This document shows positions 34,401-45,205 of a stretch of 64,000 nt of DNA, in pieces. The DNA comes from Mariannaea sp. PMI_226 (Eukaryota; Ascomycota; Sordariomycetes; Hypocreales; Nectriaceae), in NCBI GenBank assembly GCA_024336345.1, contig JANFOG010000001.1:310001-374000 (forward strand), in the 5' to 3' direction. How positions within the stretch are numbered: position 1 is the first letter of the stretch; each line of letters starts with the position of its first letter. The translations under genes and the position numbers were made by a program. Under the pieces are notes generated by a model, which worked only from the letters and a program-made list of their open reading frames with translations, ran no database searches and was not told where the DNA came from.

Positions 34401-37400
34401 AGAAAGAGTAAGAAGTCTCTTCGGTTGAACAAGCCTATCCTCTTGTCGTTCGTTACACGGGACGAACTGACCTGTTCTGCCACTCAACAACGTAATCCAT
34501 CATCAATATCATCTGGATTCCTCGTTCATCGTATCTACTCTACCCTCCATTTTACGTACGGATACGTACACACCTGGCTAGAAACCCTACCCAGCTAGAT
34601 AAGGCGGGCCTCTCCTCCATCGAATGGCGACGCTACTGCAGGTATTCTCGCAAGCAGCCAAGCGGTAGACTTGCATCAGTTCTGCAGCAGTGCTAATAGG
34701 GAGCTTGATAGCCAGCCAGCCATCCCAAACATTTACACCCACCAAATACACGCAAATGAATCGCCGCGCATAATCGTGGCGGGGGGTTTAGTATGGCCTT
34801 ATCGGCCGGCGGCTTCCATTGTCTAATCGCTGAGATACTGTACGTGCTCCTGTAACTTTTCGCTCTCCCTTTGTACGTTTTCTAGGGGCTCTCTGGCGTT
34901 TTCTGAATAGAGATCTAGTTCCGGAACGGCTCAGTTGCCTTCTCCTTCTAGCATGCCGTATCATGGCTAACCTGTGCTATCATCAACCGGTCAAGCCACA
35001 ACAGCGCCTTGCCGTCTATCAATGGAAACTCTGATATTTCGACCCTTGTGGCTCGAGGCTTTCCGCCCGGAGCTGTTCTGTACGGTTACGGTACAGCCCG
35101 AACCAAGAAAATTTCTCACTGGGCGTTTAAAGATGGAGCAAATGACGATGAAAGCGAAACTTGAGGCACTTCGGTCCTATCTATTTGCCCCTCTGGCTTG
35201 TGCTTCGTATTGGCGTTCCATGAGGCGCTCACGCAAGCGGCTTAAATGGTAGAACGGATCCCCATCCCTCTTTCTATCTTTCTCCAAACCCTGTTCCTGG
35301 GTTCACCTCCGGGTGCTCAAGGAAAGAAACTGATATGAGGTGTGCAGTGATAGGAATTGGATGTGTCATAAGCGGACCAAGATCCATTCCGCAGCAAGAC
35401 GACGACAACGGCGGCGACGACAACTAGGGGCGTGACTGGATAGCCCTGCTCCAATGCGAGAGTGTTTCCATATCATCCCTCTGCTTGGGAGCTACTCTCT
35501 CTGAGGAACGGCCGACCAGACGTCACCTTGACGAATCCGTTCACCTTTGCCCCTCTTCGAATTGACCCAGTAACTACAGAGATTACAGTGATTACTGCAC
35601 GCGTGGCAGTGAGGATTCGACCACGAGTTGCCGAGCAGCAACGCCAACCAACCTTGTCATTCCCCGCCTAGTGGAGATGATGTTGGTCTTCTCTGGTGCC
35701 TACCAATGGAAGTAATTACATACAGCACAGTAGAGGGAAGCAAACCAACAAAAGACGCCAAGGACGCTATTAAAAAAAAGAACAGTAGTTGGCCGTTTCC
35801 GAGTCTCTCCTGCGGCGGACATAATGGCGGAGAGATATCCTATGTAACCTGCGTAAGAATCGCGTCATTAAGCAGTGCAAGGGCGAAACAGGCTCCTTAT
35901 CAACTCTTCGACTAACTCGTCCACCCACTTTTCCCGTAGCCCAGTCCAGGGCCGTCGCTGTACCACGCGGCGCCTACGGGATACCATGTGCGGGAAGACG
36001 CCGCCCGCTCTCCTCATTGCTTCTCTTCACAGCCACGGCTCTGCTCCATAGTTTTCTAGACGGTCCCCCCGTGTTTTGATAGTTACCTCTGGGCATTTCC
36101 CCTTACTGCCGATGCACCGTGTTGATGTGCATTTGCTGGACGGAGCTCCTTGTTGATGGGCGGCACCAATCAAACTGCCATGCCACGCCATCCCCCTCAC
36201 AAACCCCTGGTTCGCTTGCCAACTTGTTTCCTCACCGGTCGCCGAGTTCGGTTTGTGCTGCACTGAATCAAGATGTCTGAGGGGCGCCATCGGAGATGCT
36301 CTGCACACACACGCATGCGACACGCACACCCACAGCATCTTGGAAGTGCTTACGCTCTCCACCTTCTGGATGGCTCCGTCGATACGCCACTCGCTCCAAG
36401 GTCATAATCACTGTGGATAGAGTCCTTGGATAGTGGCTATCAACTCTCATCAGCGAATGTCTGCATTGCCGCCCGTCGACGTGGCCATCGAGGGTTGCAT
36501 TCAGGCATGTTACAATCTTCGCATCGAGGGCTCTGACGGGTAGATCAAGGCCTGATACAACAGGAGAAGAGTGGCTTGAATGAACAATTAGGAAACATAC
36601 TAGCCTCTAGGCTTATCATACTATGCCATACCTTTCTTTGCCTTGCCGTAGGGCACTGTGCTGTGCTGTACTTGCCAAGGCGGTGGATTATTTGGTCGGA
36701 TGTATAAGCAGACACACTCACTGGCTTGACATCTTAGACCAGCCGTTTATGCTGGGAACCGATCATTGCGTTATTCTATGTAGGACTCTGTTTTATTCTT
36801 GGCTCTGCCAGCTATGATCTGACCTCGTTTGTCTTCAGCTGCTGCAGCCCTATAATAGGCACAATTATGACCTGCAAGACAGGGAACACCAGAGTAGATT
36901 GTTCCAATCACCTTCCCACCCTCACGACTTCAATGTCAGCAACTTTGTTGTTCATATCGCACCATCAATCGGAAGAGAGACGTTGGCATACTGAATTCAG
37001 CCATTCATGTCGACGGGATTCTCCTCCGCGCACGCGACCACGACCATTCGCTCCTGAACCTGAACCTCACTCGGAGAAGCTATTCTCAATAGGTTGAACG
37101 TGGTGTTTCGATTGGCGATTCGCCCTTTTTTATCTTCGGACATCCTGCGCGTTAATCACTCCCCCTTGCCGCGGCTGCTACAATGTCGTACTTGCATACC
37201 TAGGTAGCCGCAGATTACCTACATGGTAGGTATTTCTCCATTCTTCTAAGCGTCCTGGTCCCGCTCTGAGTGACGGACAAGGCCCTTGCAACTGTGCATG
37301 TGAAAGCTTCAGACGTCTCCTGCATCTTTCTTCTTTTGTGCTCGAATCAAGCCATGCCGTTGGATATAGATACGGTTGGCCTTCCAGGTCTTTCTCATAT

Positions 37401-39311
37401 CCCCTTTTGCTGAGAAGCCCGTTGATGCTGCTGCTGCTACTGTTGTGGAACGCTGGCGCATGCAAACAAAAAAAAAAGCAATATCTTCAATGAGCCTCAT
37501 CAATGAACTCTAGCTTTCAGGATACCAGGCTATCAATTTCTTCAGCCCATCTCTACCAAGCCCGGATGCGACATTCGCCCCCCACAGGACACACCCCTCT
37601 TTTTGACCTCTGCATCGAAAGGAGCCTCTTTTCCATGTACTCCACCGCTGAGCTGCAGCATAAGTCAAATGGAGATGCTTCACGGGTCGCAGATGCCCAA
37701 TGCATGTCAACCTGTGGGCACATGGACCACCTGGTCCATAGGGACCGTTGGGAGGATGATCAAACCAAGGCCCCTGGTCGCCCCCGTGGCCCCCCCCCCT
37801 AACCCTGCCCACCCCTGGCCATTTTTGCCTGTCGACCCCTTGTCCACCGGGGTGAGCAGAGATGTTCACGATCCCGTCAAGAAGGTGTTTATGATCACCT
37901 TATACCCTGGCCGGAAGTTCCTCGCCGATCGGGGACCGCGACGGGCCGCCACAACATGAGCGCGAGATGGATGGAGGGACATGCTGGGATGGCTAGGTGT
38001 GAGCTGCTATGGACCTTGATGTAGGATACTATGTCGTGCTTGGAGAGAGTTGGATGGAAGGTAAGAATCAATAGTGGAAAATGAACTACTAACAGATAGA
38101 GCAGAGGATATCGCGACCCCAAGAACCACAAAAGCCTCCAGCCCGTCAGTTCCTTGTTTTTACTTGGCCATTTGCTCTCCACAGAAACTCTCCTCAATGT
38201 GTTCATATGTGCATACATCGGGCTATGCACCTAGTAAGCTTTGACAATTGGGCATTTTACCAAGGGTGGTGTTGTCATTGTTACAAGGGAAAGCCATCAT
38301 GGAAGGCTATGTTATGAGAAAATTTCCTGCCCCCTACAGCAGCTCTCTCTTATAATTACCTATGATAGAAAAAAAGACTCTCTCCTCGCTAGGATATGTA
38401 TGAATAAAAAAAATAAGAATTTCTTGGAACAAAGCTTGAAACGTCTGATGCAAAGTTGTGCAGAAGCCGCTGATGAAAGCAAGGCATTATGTCCCGCGCA
38501 GCGTCATTATTATACAAGATAAACCCACAGATGTTTGCCGGTCGCCGAGTCGGGAAACCCGAGATTGTACTCATGGCTGTTCAATGCTTGAAAGCTTTGT
38601 GTGGCGTGGGGGAATGAGGGCATAATTATCACTCAATTACTCAAGCAACCTGGCTTTCAGTTATTCCATTTCTGAATTCACTGAGTGGGAAAGTATCGTA
38701 TGTACGAAACAGCATAGTCGGGCGCCGAGAAAGAGGTCATTTTACGTGTATATTCGCACCCGTGGGCGTCATATTGTCATGTACCTTACTGGTTGTGGTG
38801 GAAGTAGAATGCATAACGTGAGGCGAAGCTGAAGTCATGAGACAAAGAGAGGTAGCATTCACACCGGTCTTCACATATCGACACTGACTGGGCAGACTGG
38901 TGGCTTGTTTCGGAGGAAGCAGCTGTCATGATAACTTGGTGGCTCAAAAAAACCCTCCTCTACGAGCCCTCCCACGAGTCCGCCGCGTGGGCAGATGGCT
39001 AACAAAAGCGCAAGGTCCCCCCACCTTTTGTCCTCTTCACTCATTTTGGCTGCCATCGCACCATATTTCGACGTGATGCAGCCACACGCCGCGCACAGGA
39101 AAAACATGCGAGAGAGAGGAAGCGAGGGAAGACAAACATGGAACGAAGAACACCCTCTGCTGCAGGCTGGGAAGGTCCTCAGCAGGCCATGACGGTCGCA
39201 CAACAGCTCGTCGTGGCAGATGCATGCACCGTCGGTGTGCAGGTTGGAATAACGGCCCTGCCATGCAACGCCAGGGCGCCCAGGGGGAGAAGTAGAAGGT
39301 AGACGGAGAGA

Positions 39312-39341
39312 GGGGAGAAGGGGGAGAAGGGGGGGGGTGGG
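39312..39341 (+). repeat. G-rich tract, quadruplex-capable
   Basis: G runs of 4, 5, 9 and 3 bases separated by AGAA, AGAA and T. Confidence 0.75.
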
Positions 39342-39810
39342 TGTGTGAGCCGACCTGGACGACACCTCCGGGCTGGAGTGAACTCTTCGGAAAACACCAC
39401 ACAAACCCAGGGGGGGACGCACGGCAAATGGGGCCAGACTGGAGTCGATGTGGTTCGTATCGATCATCTTGGGAAAATCCCGGATGCCCATTATGCCTTG
39501 ACCGGCTGCAGACTGCATGCATGCGTGCGTGCGTGCGTACATTTGCATGGCATCCTTTTTGCCAGCCCCTAGTCAGGTTTCTATGGAGCTCATGCATGGG
39601 GGACTGTGACTGGCACTGGATGTGCGTACTGGAGTTATGTAGTATGCAACACTCAAGGCGTCAAACCAACTCGATAACTGTGCCCTGCATCAACGCCCCC
39701 CCCCAACCCCCGAAGCCCTCGCTGGCGATAAGGACACTCGTTGAGCCTCCCTCTCGTTTCTTTTTCAGTGGCCCCAGATCCGTTTGCAATACAACCTCTT
39801 TGACAACCCC

Positions 39811-39840
39811 GTCACGAATCGTCACGAATCGTCACTAATC
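39811..39840 (+). repeat. Decamer tandem repeat, three copies
   Basis: Three exact-length head-to-tail copies of GTCACGAATC, the third with one change (GTCACTAATC). They lie about 220 bp beyond the TRM5 stop codon. Confidence 0.9.
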
Positions 39841-40056
39841 GCTCCGTCGCTGACTGCTGTGAATGTCGCGGTCGCATTCGGCATCTAGGTGGATGATTGC
39901 TACACTATTGCAAAGGATGATTTGACCAGGACTTCGCCAACAACAACAACAAACAACAAACAACAGCAAAATGCTCCGACGCCCTCACCTCATTCAGACT
40001 CTCCGGCCGCCCGTCCGCTGCCCGGGCCGAAACCGAGCCTCCCAGCGGGCTATTAT

Positions 40057-41696
40057 CTAGGCCCTTGGCGCAAAGGCGACTTCGCGCGGCAATCGGAACG
40101 TGGCACAGAACATGCGCTTCGCGGGTGCTACGTCCCGGACGTCGTAGATAAGCACTTCCCCTTCGTTTTCAGGATCGCCAGGTTTCAACATGACGCCAAT
40201 CTCCTTTTCGATCCTCTGGCATATGTCGGTGAGGGGCGTCGCATCATCGGCCTTCACCGAGAAGCAGTGGACGTGGATCAATGGAAGTTTCGTCTCCGTG
40301 TGGGGGACGAAGAGGTCCTCGTGGCCATGGTAGAGGCCGCGGAAGTTGTGAAGGAACTCTATGGCCGACGCTGGCAGGTTCATCACAAAGTGCGAGATAG
40401 TGGAGGGCACAGGGACTTGGATGGGCTTTGGAGGCGGCGCACCAGAGCTTCTGGATTGCTTTGGAGGCTTAATGACAGCCACATCCCCTCGCTTGGAAGC
40501 TTCGAGAACAAGATCTGCCGCCTGTTTGATGAACTCGTGTCCGTCAGAGTTGAACGGCTTGACGTATTCCGTGACCTTGATAGAAGTCGTTAGCAAAATT
40601 AGAGAAAGAAGGCTAGAACGCTCCCCTCCGTGACTGCGTGATTGCATGGTCATTACTCACCTTATTCTTGCGCACAGCTTGCTCCAGATACCGGTAACTC
40701 TCAGGGTTCTTGTCGTTTGCCCAGACAAAGACACCCTTCTTCCCTGCAGGCACTGCAAAGGGCCCGATTCCAGCCATGACGTCCGCGACGACCTCTCCTG
40801 GCTTGAATATGGCGGTGATTCGTTTATGCTCAGTGTCGAGCTTGCTGTTCCAGTATACCTTGGAGTAGTCGAACTGGAATGTACAGCCAGCTTCGTTGAC
40901 TTCGACATTGAGGTCATCGGGCCCACGGAGAACTTCGTATTGAAAAGTTCTAAACTCATTTTCCGCACCCACGTTGTCAATCTTGTTAATGACGGTCTTA
41001 ATGTGAGGATTTTTGTCCATTAGTACTTCAGCAATGAGGTACTTGTGAGGTAAGTATTGGTTTCGGATGTTGAGATGAGCTTCAGAGGTCAGATTTTCGT
41101 TTCCACGTACGGGGTGGGGAACACAAGTCTTTCACATACCAACATGTCCTACGGTATTGAAACCACTTGGGATTTCATCATGAAGCTCTTCGGGAAGTAT
41201 AGCCTTCAGAACATCGACTTTCACTCCTGTGTAAGTTCATGACCCCTTGAGTTGACCAGGAGGGAAAAGAAAGGCTCACGGTATGTCCAGAATTCGTAGC
41301 TGATCTCAAGGTCATAGGGAATAACCTTTAGGTCTCCAGACTCAGTTCCTTGTCTCAAGGCTTCACTCCAAGTCTCTGGTACTAGAAAGAGTTCGTTGTC
41401 AGATATATGATGCCCTGACGAGGTGTTCCTCGGTCGAACTCACACGAAGCCTTGATGTGAGGGGCTAGGACGATACATTTCTTGCCCTGAGATGCAAGAG
41501 TAGGATCCGGATCGGGGAGGATAGGGTTGAACTTTTCAAGAAAAAGGATCTCTTTTGTTTTCTCTAACTCCTTACGGTACCTTGAGAGCAGCTTGTTTTC
41601 CCTGACAGATGCGGCAGCTGCCTTGAGGGTATTCGAGAAGAGAGCTCGGTCCAACGTTTTTGCTGCACGAGCAGCTGGTGCCCGAAACATATTCAT
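40057..41696 (-). CDS. TRM5: tRNA (guanine(37)-N1)-methyltransferase Trm5
   Basis: This makes m1G37 next to the anticodon from S-adenosylmethionine, which prevents frameshifting. Five minus-strand exons, 41696-41444, 41381-41280, 41226-41140, 41079-40661 and 40575-40057, give 459 residues, near the yeast length. The order is an Arg/Ala-rich N-terminus ([17 protein letters not shown]), the D1 and D2 region with [22 protein letters not shown], then the Rossmann-type SAM site [30 protein letters not shown], and the signature [16 protein letters not shown]. The C-terminus has IHVHCFSVK and [18 protein letters not shown]. All four introns are short and keep these motifs intact. The basic N-terminus could allow partial mitochondrial import, as reported for yeast Trm5. 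The start at 41696 is the first Met of the frame; 41690 is an alternative. It is divergent from the AlkB-type gene. Confidence 0.95.
40576..40660 (-). other. TRM5 intron 4
   Basis: 85 nt, GTGAGT to ATCAAG, with a GCTAACG branch-type sequence. It joins RKNK to VTEYVKP. Confidence 0.9.
41080..41139 (-). other. TRM5 intron 3
   Basis: 60 nt, GTATGT to TGAAG, with an ATCTGACC branch-type sequence. It joins NTVGHV to AHLNIRNQ. Confidence 0.9.
41227..41279 (-). other. TRM5 intron 2
   Basis: 53 nt, GTGAGC to ACACAG. It joins EFWTY to RVKVDVL. Confidence 0.88.
41382..41443 (-). other. TRM5 intron 1
   Basis: 62 nt, GTGAGT to TTCTAG. It joins APHIKAS to LPETWSEAL. Confidence 0.88.
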
Positions 41697-42164
41697 CTCT
41701 CTAAGTTGTGAGTTCTTCTGTACTGTTTGTTAACGAAAAAGATTGAATCTTCACCCTGAACAAAAACACCGCTTATCGCATAGTGGGACAGAACTAACAT
41801 CCATTGCAAGGCCTTGATCCTAGGGTTGTCGTCTCGGGTATGAAGCTCTGACTCTCTCTCTCTCTCTTTCTTTCTACCTAGTTGAGACGGGGATTCTGTG
41901 AGGCTGAGGAGGAAAATTTACCAGGCGGATCGTGCCACATGCACCGCCACAGTTGAAAGTATCCACACTGAGACAAGGCTGGGTTGGCAGGGCTGGACAT
42001 TATGAGGGTGATGTCACGACTCTAATCACCTTTACCAGCATTTTGTTTATGAATAATAATCTGCAATTGAGATTAATTGACCATTGCGGGTCAATAGTTG
42101 AAATTCTCGCATTAATTTCCGAAAAAGCTGACCGCGTCTGAAACATACCGGCTTGTTCGAAACC
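41697..42164. promoter_or_regulatory. Shared divergent promoter of TRM5 and the AlkB-type gene
   Basis: 468 bp separate the two start codons. A CT repeat (about 41851-41870, then CTTTCTTTC) is pyrimidine-rich in the direction of the AlkB-type gene. Just upstream of the TRM5 ATG, the minus strand reads CAACTTAGAGAG, which could be the acceptor of a leader intron. I cannot assign factor sites. Confidence 0.6.
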
Positions 42165-43262
42165 ATGCCCCCCAAGCGCACACTCGACTCCTTCTTTACA
42201 CCAACCCCAAAGAGATCTCGTGAAGAAGAGCTCAATAATAATGAAAATGAAAAAGATGTGAGTATATATTATATACTGTAAGCTTCTAGTGAGATTGACT
42301 CATCTAATCCCAACTAGGTCGGCGATTTCTCACATCGGCACTACCCGCACCCGATCGCAAATCTGCCTTCATCGATAAGTCGAGAACTGGGTACCGTCCC
42401 TGTCAAGCTAGCAAGAGAGATCAACGATCAGCCTGATCTGGATCTACTATACTTTGAACCTTTTCTACCAACTTCTGTTTCTCGCAGGCTCTTCGAGTTT
42501 CTTCGCGCTGAATTGCCCTTCTATAGGGTCGAATACAGGATCAAGAGAGGTGGCATTGAAACTGAGATACGAACACCGAGGTATGCAATTTTTACAATAT
42601 CCATCGTATATATGTACTGTGTCTCATGTTTCTAAATCGAGAAAATTAGGTGGACAACCGTCTTCGGCCTCGACGAGACGTCTAGGTTCGACGATGATGG
42701 CCATGTAGTTGATGCGAAACTGAAGACGAGGGTATCCGATAGATGCTATGAAAAGTATCCTCCTCGTCCTATTCCTGAGTGTCTCGATGAACTTCGTAGA
42801 TGCACAGAAGCAGCTACGGGGTGCAAGTTCAACTTCTGTCTAGTGAACTACTATGCCTCTGGGTCGGACAGTATTTCTTTCCATAGCGATGACGAACAGT
42901 TCCTCGGCCCAGATCCGGCCATAGCTTCCTTTTCGCTCGGTGCACGCCGTGACTTTCTCATGAAGCACAAGCCCGCAAAGCCTGGCATCACAGATCAACT
43001 GGCAGCGAGCGCGAAGCCCCTGAAGCTCCCTCTTGGTAGTGGCGACATGGTGTTGATGCGAGGAAGGACACAGTCAAACTGGCTGCATTCGATACCGAAA
43101 CGAACTGGCAAAAATCAAGAAGATGGTGGAAGAATAAATATAACGTTCCGAAGGGCCATGGTCAAGGGTGGCACTGAAAATTATTATAACTACAATGTAG
43201 GAACCGGACCTGTGTACAGGTGGAACAAGCAGGCTCGTGAGATGGCGCTATGGAAACCATGA
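42165..43262 (+). CDS. AlkB-family 2-oxoglutarate/Fe(II) dioxygenase (ALKBH2/3-like)
   Basis: This likely removes N-alkyl lesions (1-meA, 3-meC) from DNA or methyl groups from RNA by oxidative demethylation. Exons 42165-42257, 42318-42580 and 42650-43262 give 322 residues. The first about 31 residues are basic and disordered, with RTLDSFFTPTPKRSREE, a stretch resembling a PCNA-binding PIP-box without its leading Gln. A substrate-lid region follows (RWTTVFGLDE). The catalytic fold has the iron ligands H197 and D199 in ISFHSDDEQFL and H265 in NWLHSIPKR. The 2-oxoglutarate signature RINITFR gives R280, N282, T284 and R286, matching RxNxTxR. FNFCLVNYYASGSDSI is the typical family core. All catalytic residues are present. 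The assignment to the ALKBH2/3 branch rests on the core pattern; the substrate is not decided. Confidence 0.92.
42258..42317 (+). other. Intron 1 of the AlkB-type gene
   Basis: 60 nt, GTGAGT to AACTAG, phase 0. It joins NENEKD to VGDFSH. Confidence 0.9.
42581..42649 (+). other. Intron 2 of the AlkB-type gene
   Basis: 69 nt, GTATGC to AATTAG. It joins ETEIRTP to RWTTVFGL. Confidence 0.9.
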
Positions 43263-43339
43263 AAAGGGTTGACGAACTTAAGTCGTCATCTATGTAAAAG
43301 ATAATAAAGAGAAATCACGGATTCGGAGAGTCGCGAATA

Positions 43340-44427
43340 TTATTTTCCCTTGCGCATTTGGGCGCTTCCGAATTGCCGCAGGGCTTTGAGGAAGACTTGG
43401 TATCCAACCCTTTCGTTGTCCTGCAGGCAAAATATCTCGGTGAGGCGGATCTGCCACGGTGGGTATCCGGATAGCTCGAGGTAAGGTCCAAAGCTGATTA
43501 GGAGATCCGGCTCAGCCATGATACCTTCGGATAGCTCAGCGTCGATCAACTCTGTTGAGATATCGCGGGGAGAAAGCTTCCCTCTTTGAGACATCTCAGC
43601 CAGGGTACGCGTGAGATCAACCATGGAGTCTCGGCCGTCCTGGTAAGAGATCAAGTGCAATCTCAAATGACCCTTGGCTTGCTCGCCGATAGGGTTTGGA
43701 AAATCTTCCTTATGGGGGGAGGTGACAGTCAAGCCTGGGTGCTGGCCGCCAAAATAAAAGGTGAGCTTCTGGTTTACAGTATCGTACACACGAGGAATGT
43801 GCTTCTTAAGGACCCCTGATCAATATTAGCGCTTCGATCGAACGACAAACTGACAGTCAACCACTATACCAGTCTTCTCGTAAACAGAGAGCATGGGGAT
43901 CTCTGCGCAGGCGCACCAAGCTGCAATCTCAGCAACCTCGTCTATCAAGCGCTCAACATCGGTTTTCGCTCTATGGTCCTCCACGGCTTTAAGAATAACA
44001 CTGAGATGTTTGGGTATCTTCTTTAGAGCCATGACATCCCTCTGGATGTATTGCGGGGTGCCATGATGGTAGTAGAAGACAGACGCAACTTGGTAGCAGA
44101 TGACGTTCCACCACTGTCGCAGTCTGATGTAGAGGGAAAAGAAACCATGAAGTAGGGCAAAAGTGAAGACGTATAGTTGATTCTTGAGAAAGCGACGGAC
44201 GCCCAATGGTGAAGTTCGTTTCGCTCGTGGGTCTTTGGATCGAACAGGTATTTCGTTGGGTGGAGGAAGATAATCCTTCACTTGTCTTAGAAAGGCATTT
44301 TGGCACTGATTTGGACACGGGGAATTACCTTTATCATCCGCTCCTTCTCGCTCTGATCTAGCAGTTTATGATTATGGCGCTCGTCGGCTCGATAGGCCTG
44401 ACGATCGCGGGCCGTCATAAGGGGCAT
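43340..44427 (-). CDS. NUS1: Dehydrodolichyl diphosphate synthase complex subunit Nus1 (NgBR)
   Basis: This is the regulatory partner of the Rer2/Srt1-type cis-prenyltransferase that makes dolichol at the ER membrane. Minus-strand exons 44427-44329, 44275-43870 and 43815-43340 give 326 residues. The N-terminus is basic and polar; a hydrophobic segment follows at about 60-95 (LYVFTFALLHGFFSLYIRL). Then comes a degenerate cis-prenyltransferase fold (IPKHLSVIL, VAEIAAWCACAEIPMLSVYEKTG, DLLISFGPYLELSGYPPWQIRLTEIF). The catalytic Asp-rich P-loop of true synthases is not evident, as expected for Nus1. The protein ends MRKGK: R323-K324-G325 fits the conserved C-terminal RxG motif that Nus1 supplies to the shared active site. 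It is convergent with the AlkB-type gene, 77 bp between stops. Confidence 0.9.
43816..43869 (-). other. NUS1 intron 2
   Basis: 54 nt, GTATAG to GATCAG, with a CGCTAATA branch-type sequence. It joins SVYEKTG to VLKKHIP. Confidence 0.88.
44276..44328 (-). other. NUS1 intron 1
   Basis: 53 nt, GTAATT to GTGAAG, with a TTTCTAAGAC branch-type sequence. It joins SEKERMIK to DYLPPPNEI. Earlier AG sites break the frame, so this acceptor was chosen. Confidence 0.8.
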
Positions 44428-45205
44428 GGTGGGCAAGGTCTGGAACAGCCTCGGAGGGCTGGCTCACGGGTGGGAGTATGAGCGCTGATGAGATACTGGG
44501 CCTGGAAGGAAGCGAAAGATTGCAGAAGAAGAAAACCATATATGGTGATTGTATTCCGACACGTGTACCTCCGGGTTCAGGAGCTGGATCGAGAAGCGGC
44601 CGGGGTGATTCGGCTTATAAGAAAAGCTGCAATTATTTTATGGGCAGACGTGTCTCCCAAAATGCTCACACCAAAGCTGTGGCGCTGCTGGGGGCAGTTA
44701 CGTCGTGGGTCCCCACTTACCGAGTTCCTGGCCAGGCCCTGAGCCACCATCTGACCCAGGCAGGCGTACCCAGTAGAGCCTCGTGCGCAATTGATTGCAT
44801 GTGCCATCAGACTCGCTGAAGAGTATCTGTGGCGCAGCCTGCTGTTGGAACTTGGTATGCGGGGCCCGCTGTGGCGGCACCTTCCAACGTCAGGACCGTT
44901 CCAAACTCGAGACATGCCATAGTACCTTAATTAACACCCAAGCCAAGGTACGGAGTACCTGGATTCATCCAGCAACGACGCCCACGACCTCACATGATCT
45001 TGACGACCACGACGCGACGACCCAATCACAACTAAAACGAACACGCTGCAAATGCCAATTTGATACATCCTTAGGCCCAGCATTGAAAGACCCATTCAAA
45101 TCCACGTCGTCAACACCAACGCGCGAGCTACGAATGGTTACTGCTCCCCACATGTAGCTTCTCGAATCGTTCCAAGAACTGTCCCCTCCGTACCCAGTCG
45201 AAATC
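44428..45205. promoter_or_regulatory. Divergent promoter region of NUS1 and SEC10
   Basis: 778 bp between two divergent starts. It contains GGTACGGAGTACC (44948-44960), an exact 13-base inverted repeat about a central G. No coding sequence was recognised. Confidence 0.55.

Larger units (their letters stand above)
26641..40056. other. 13.4-kb gene-free region
   Basis: No open frame here (up to about 225 codons) shows a recognisable domain, and frames are short and scattered on both strands. I see no transposon enzyme, no terminal inverted repeats and no tRNA-like boxes. It holds homopolymers such as A25 at 28437-28461, G-rich DNA at 39312-39341, a decamer repeat at 39811-39840, and many copies of TACCTAGGTA-like and TACGAAGTA-like words. 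It may hold distal REG1 regulatory DNA, non-coding transcripts or multi-exon genes that I cannot recognise by eye. Confidence 0.6.

Noticed and set aside
38871..39597. 225- and 186-codon minus-strand open frames
   Set aside because: Peptides are Cys/Pro/Ser-rich with no domain, and the two frames overlap each other out of phase over repeat-containing DNA.
39889..40593. 234-codon + strand open frame
   Set aside because: Most of it is antisense to the last TRM5 exon; the first 60 residues are low complexity and no domain is visible.
44276..44328. Alternative NUS1 acceptor after CTAAGACAAG
   Set aside because: It gives the wrong reading phase; only the acceptor 5 nt later keeps the frame into DYLPPP.
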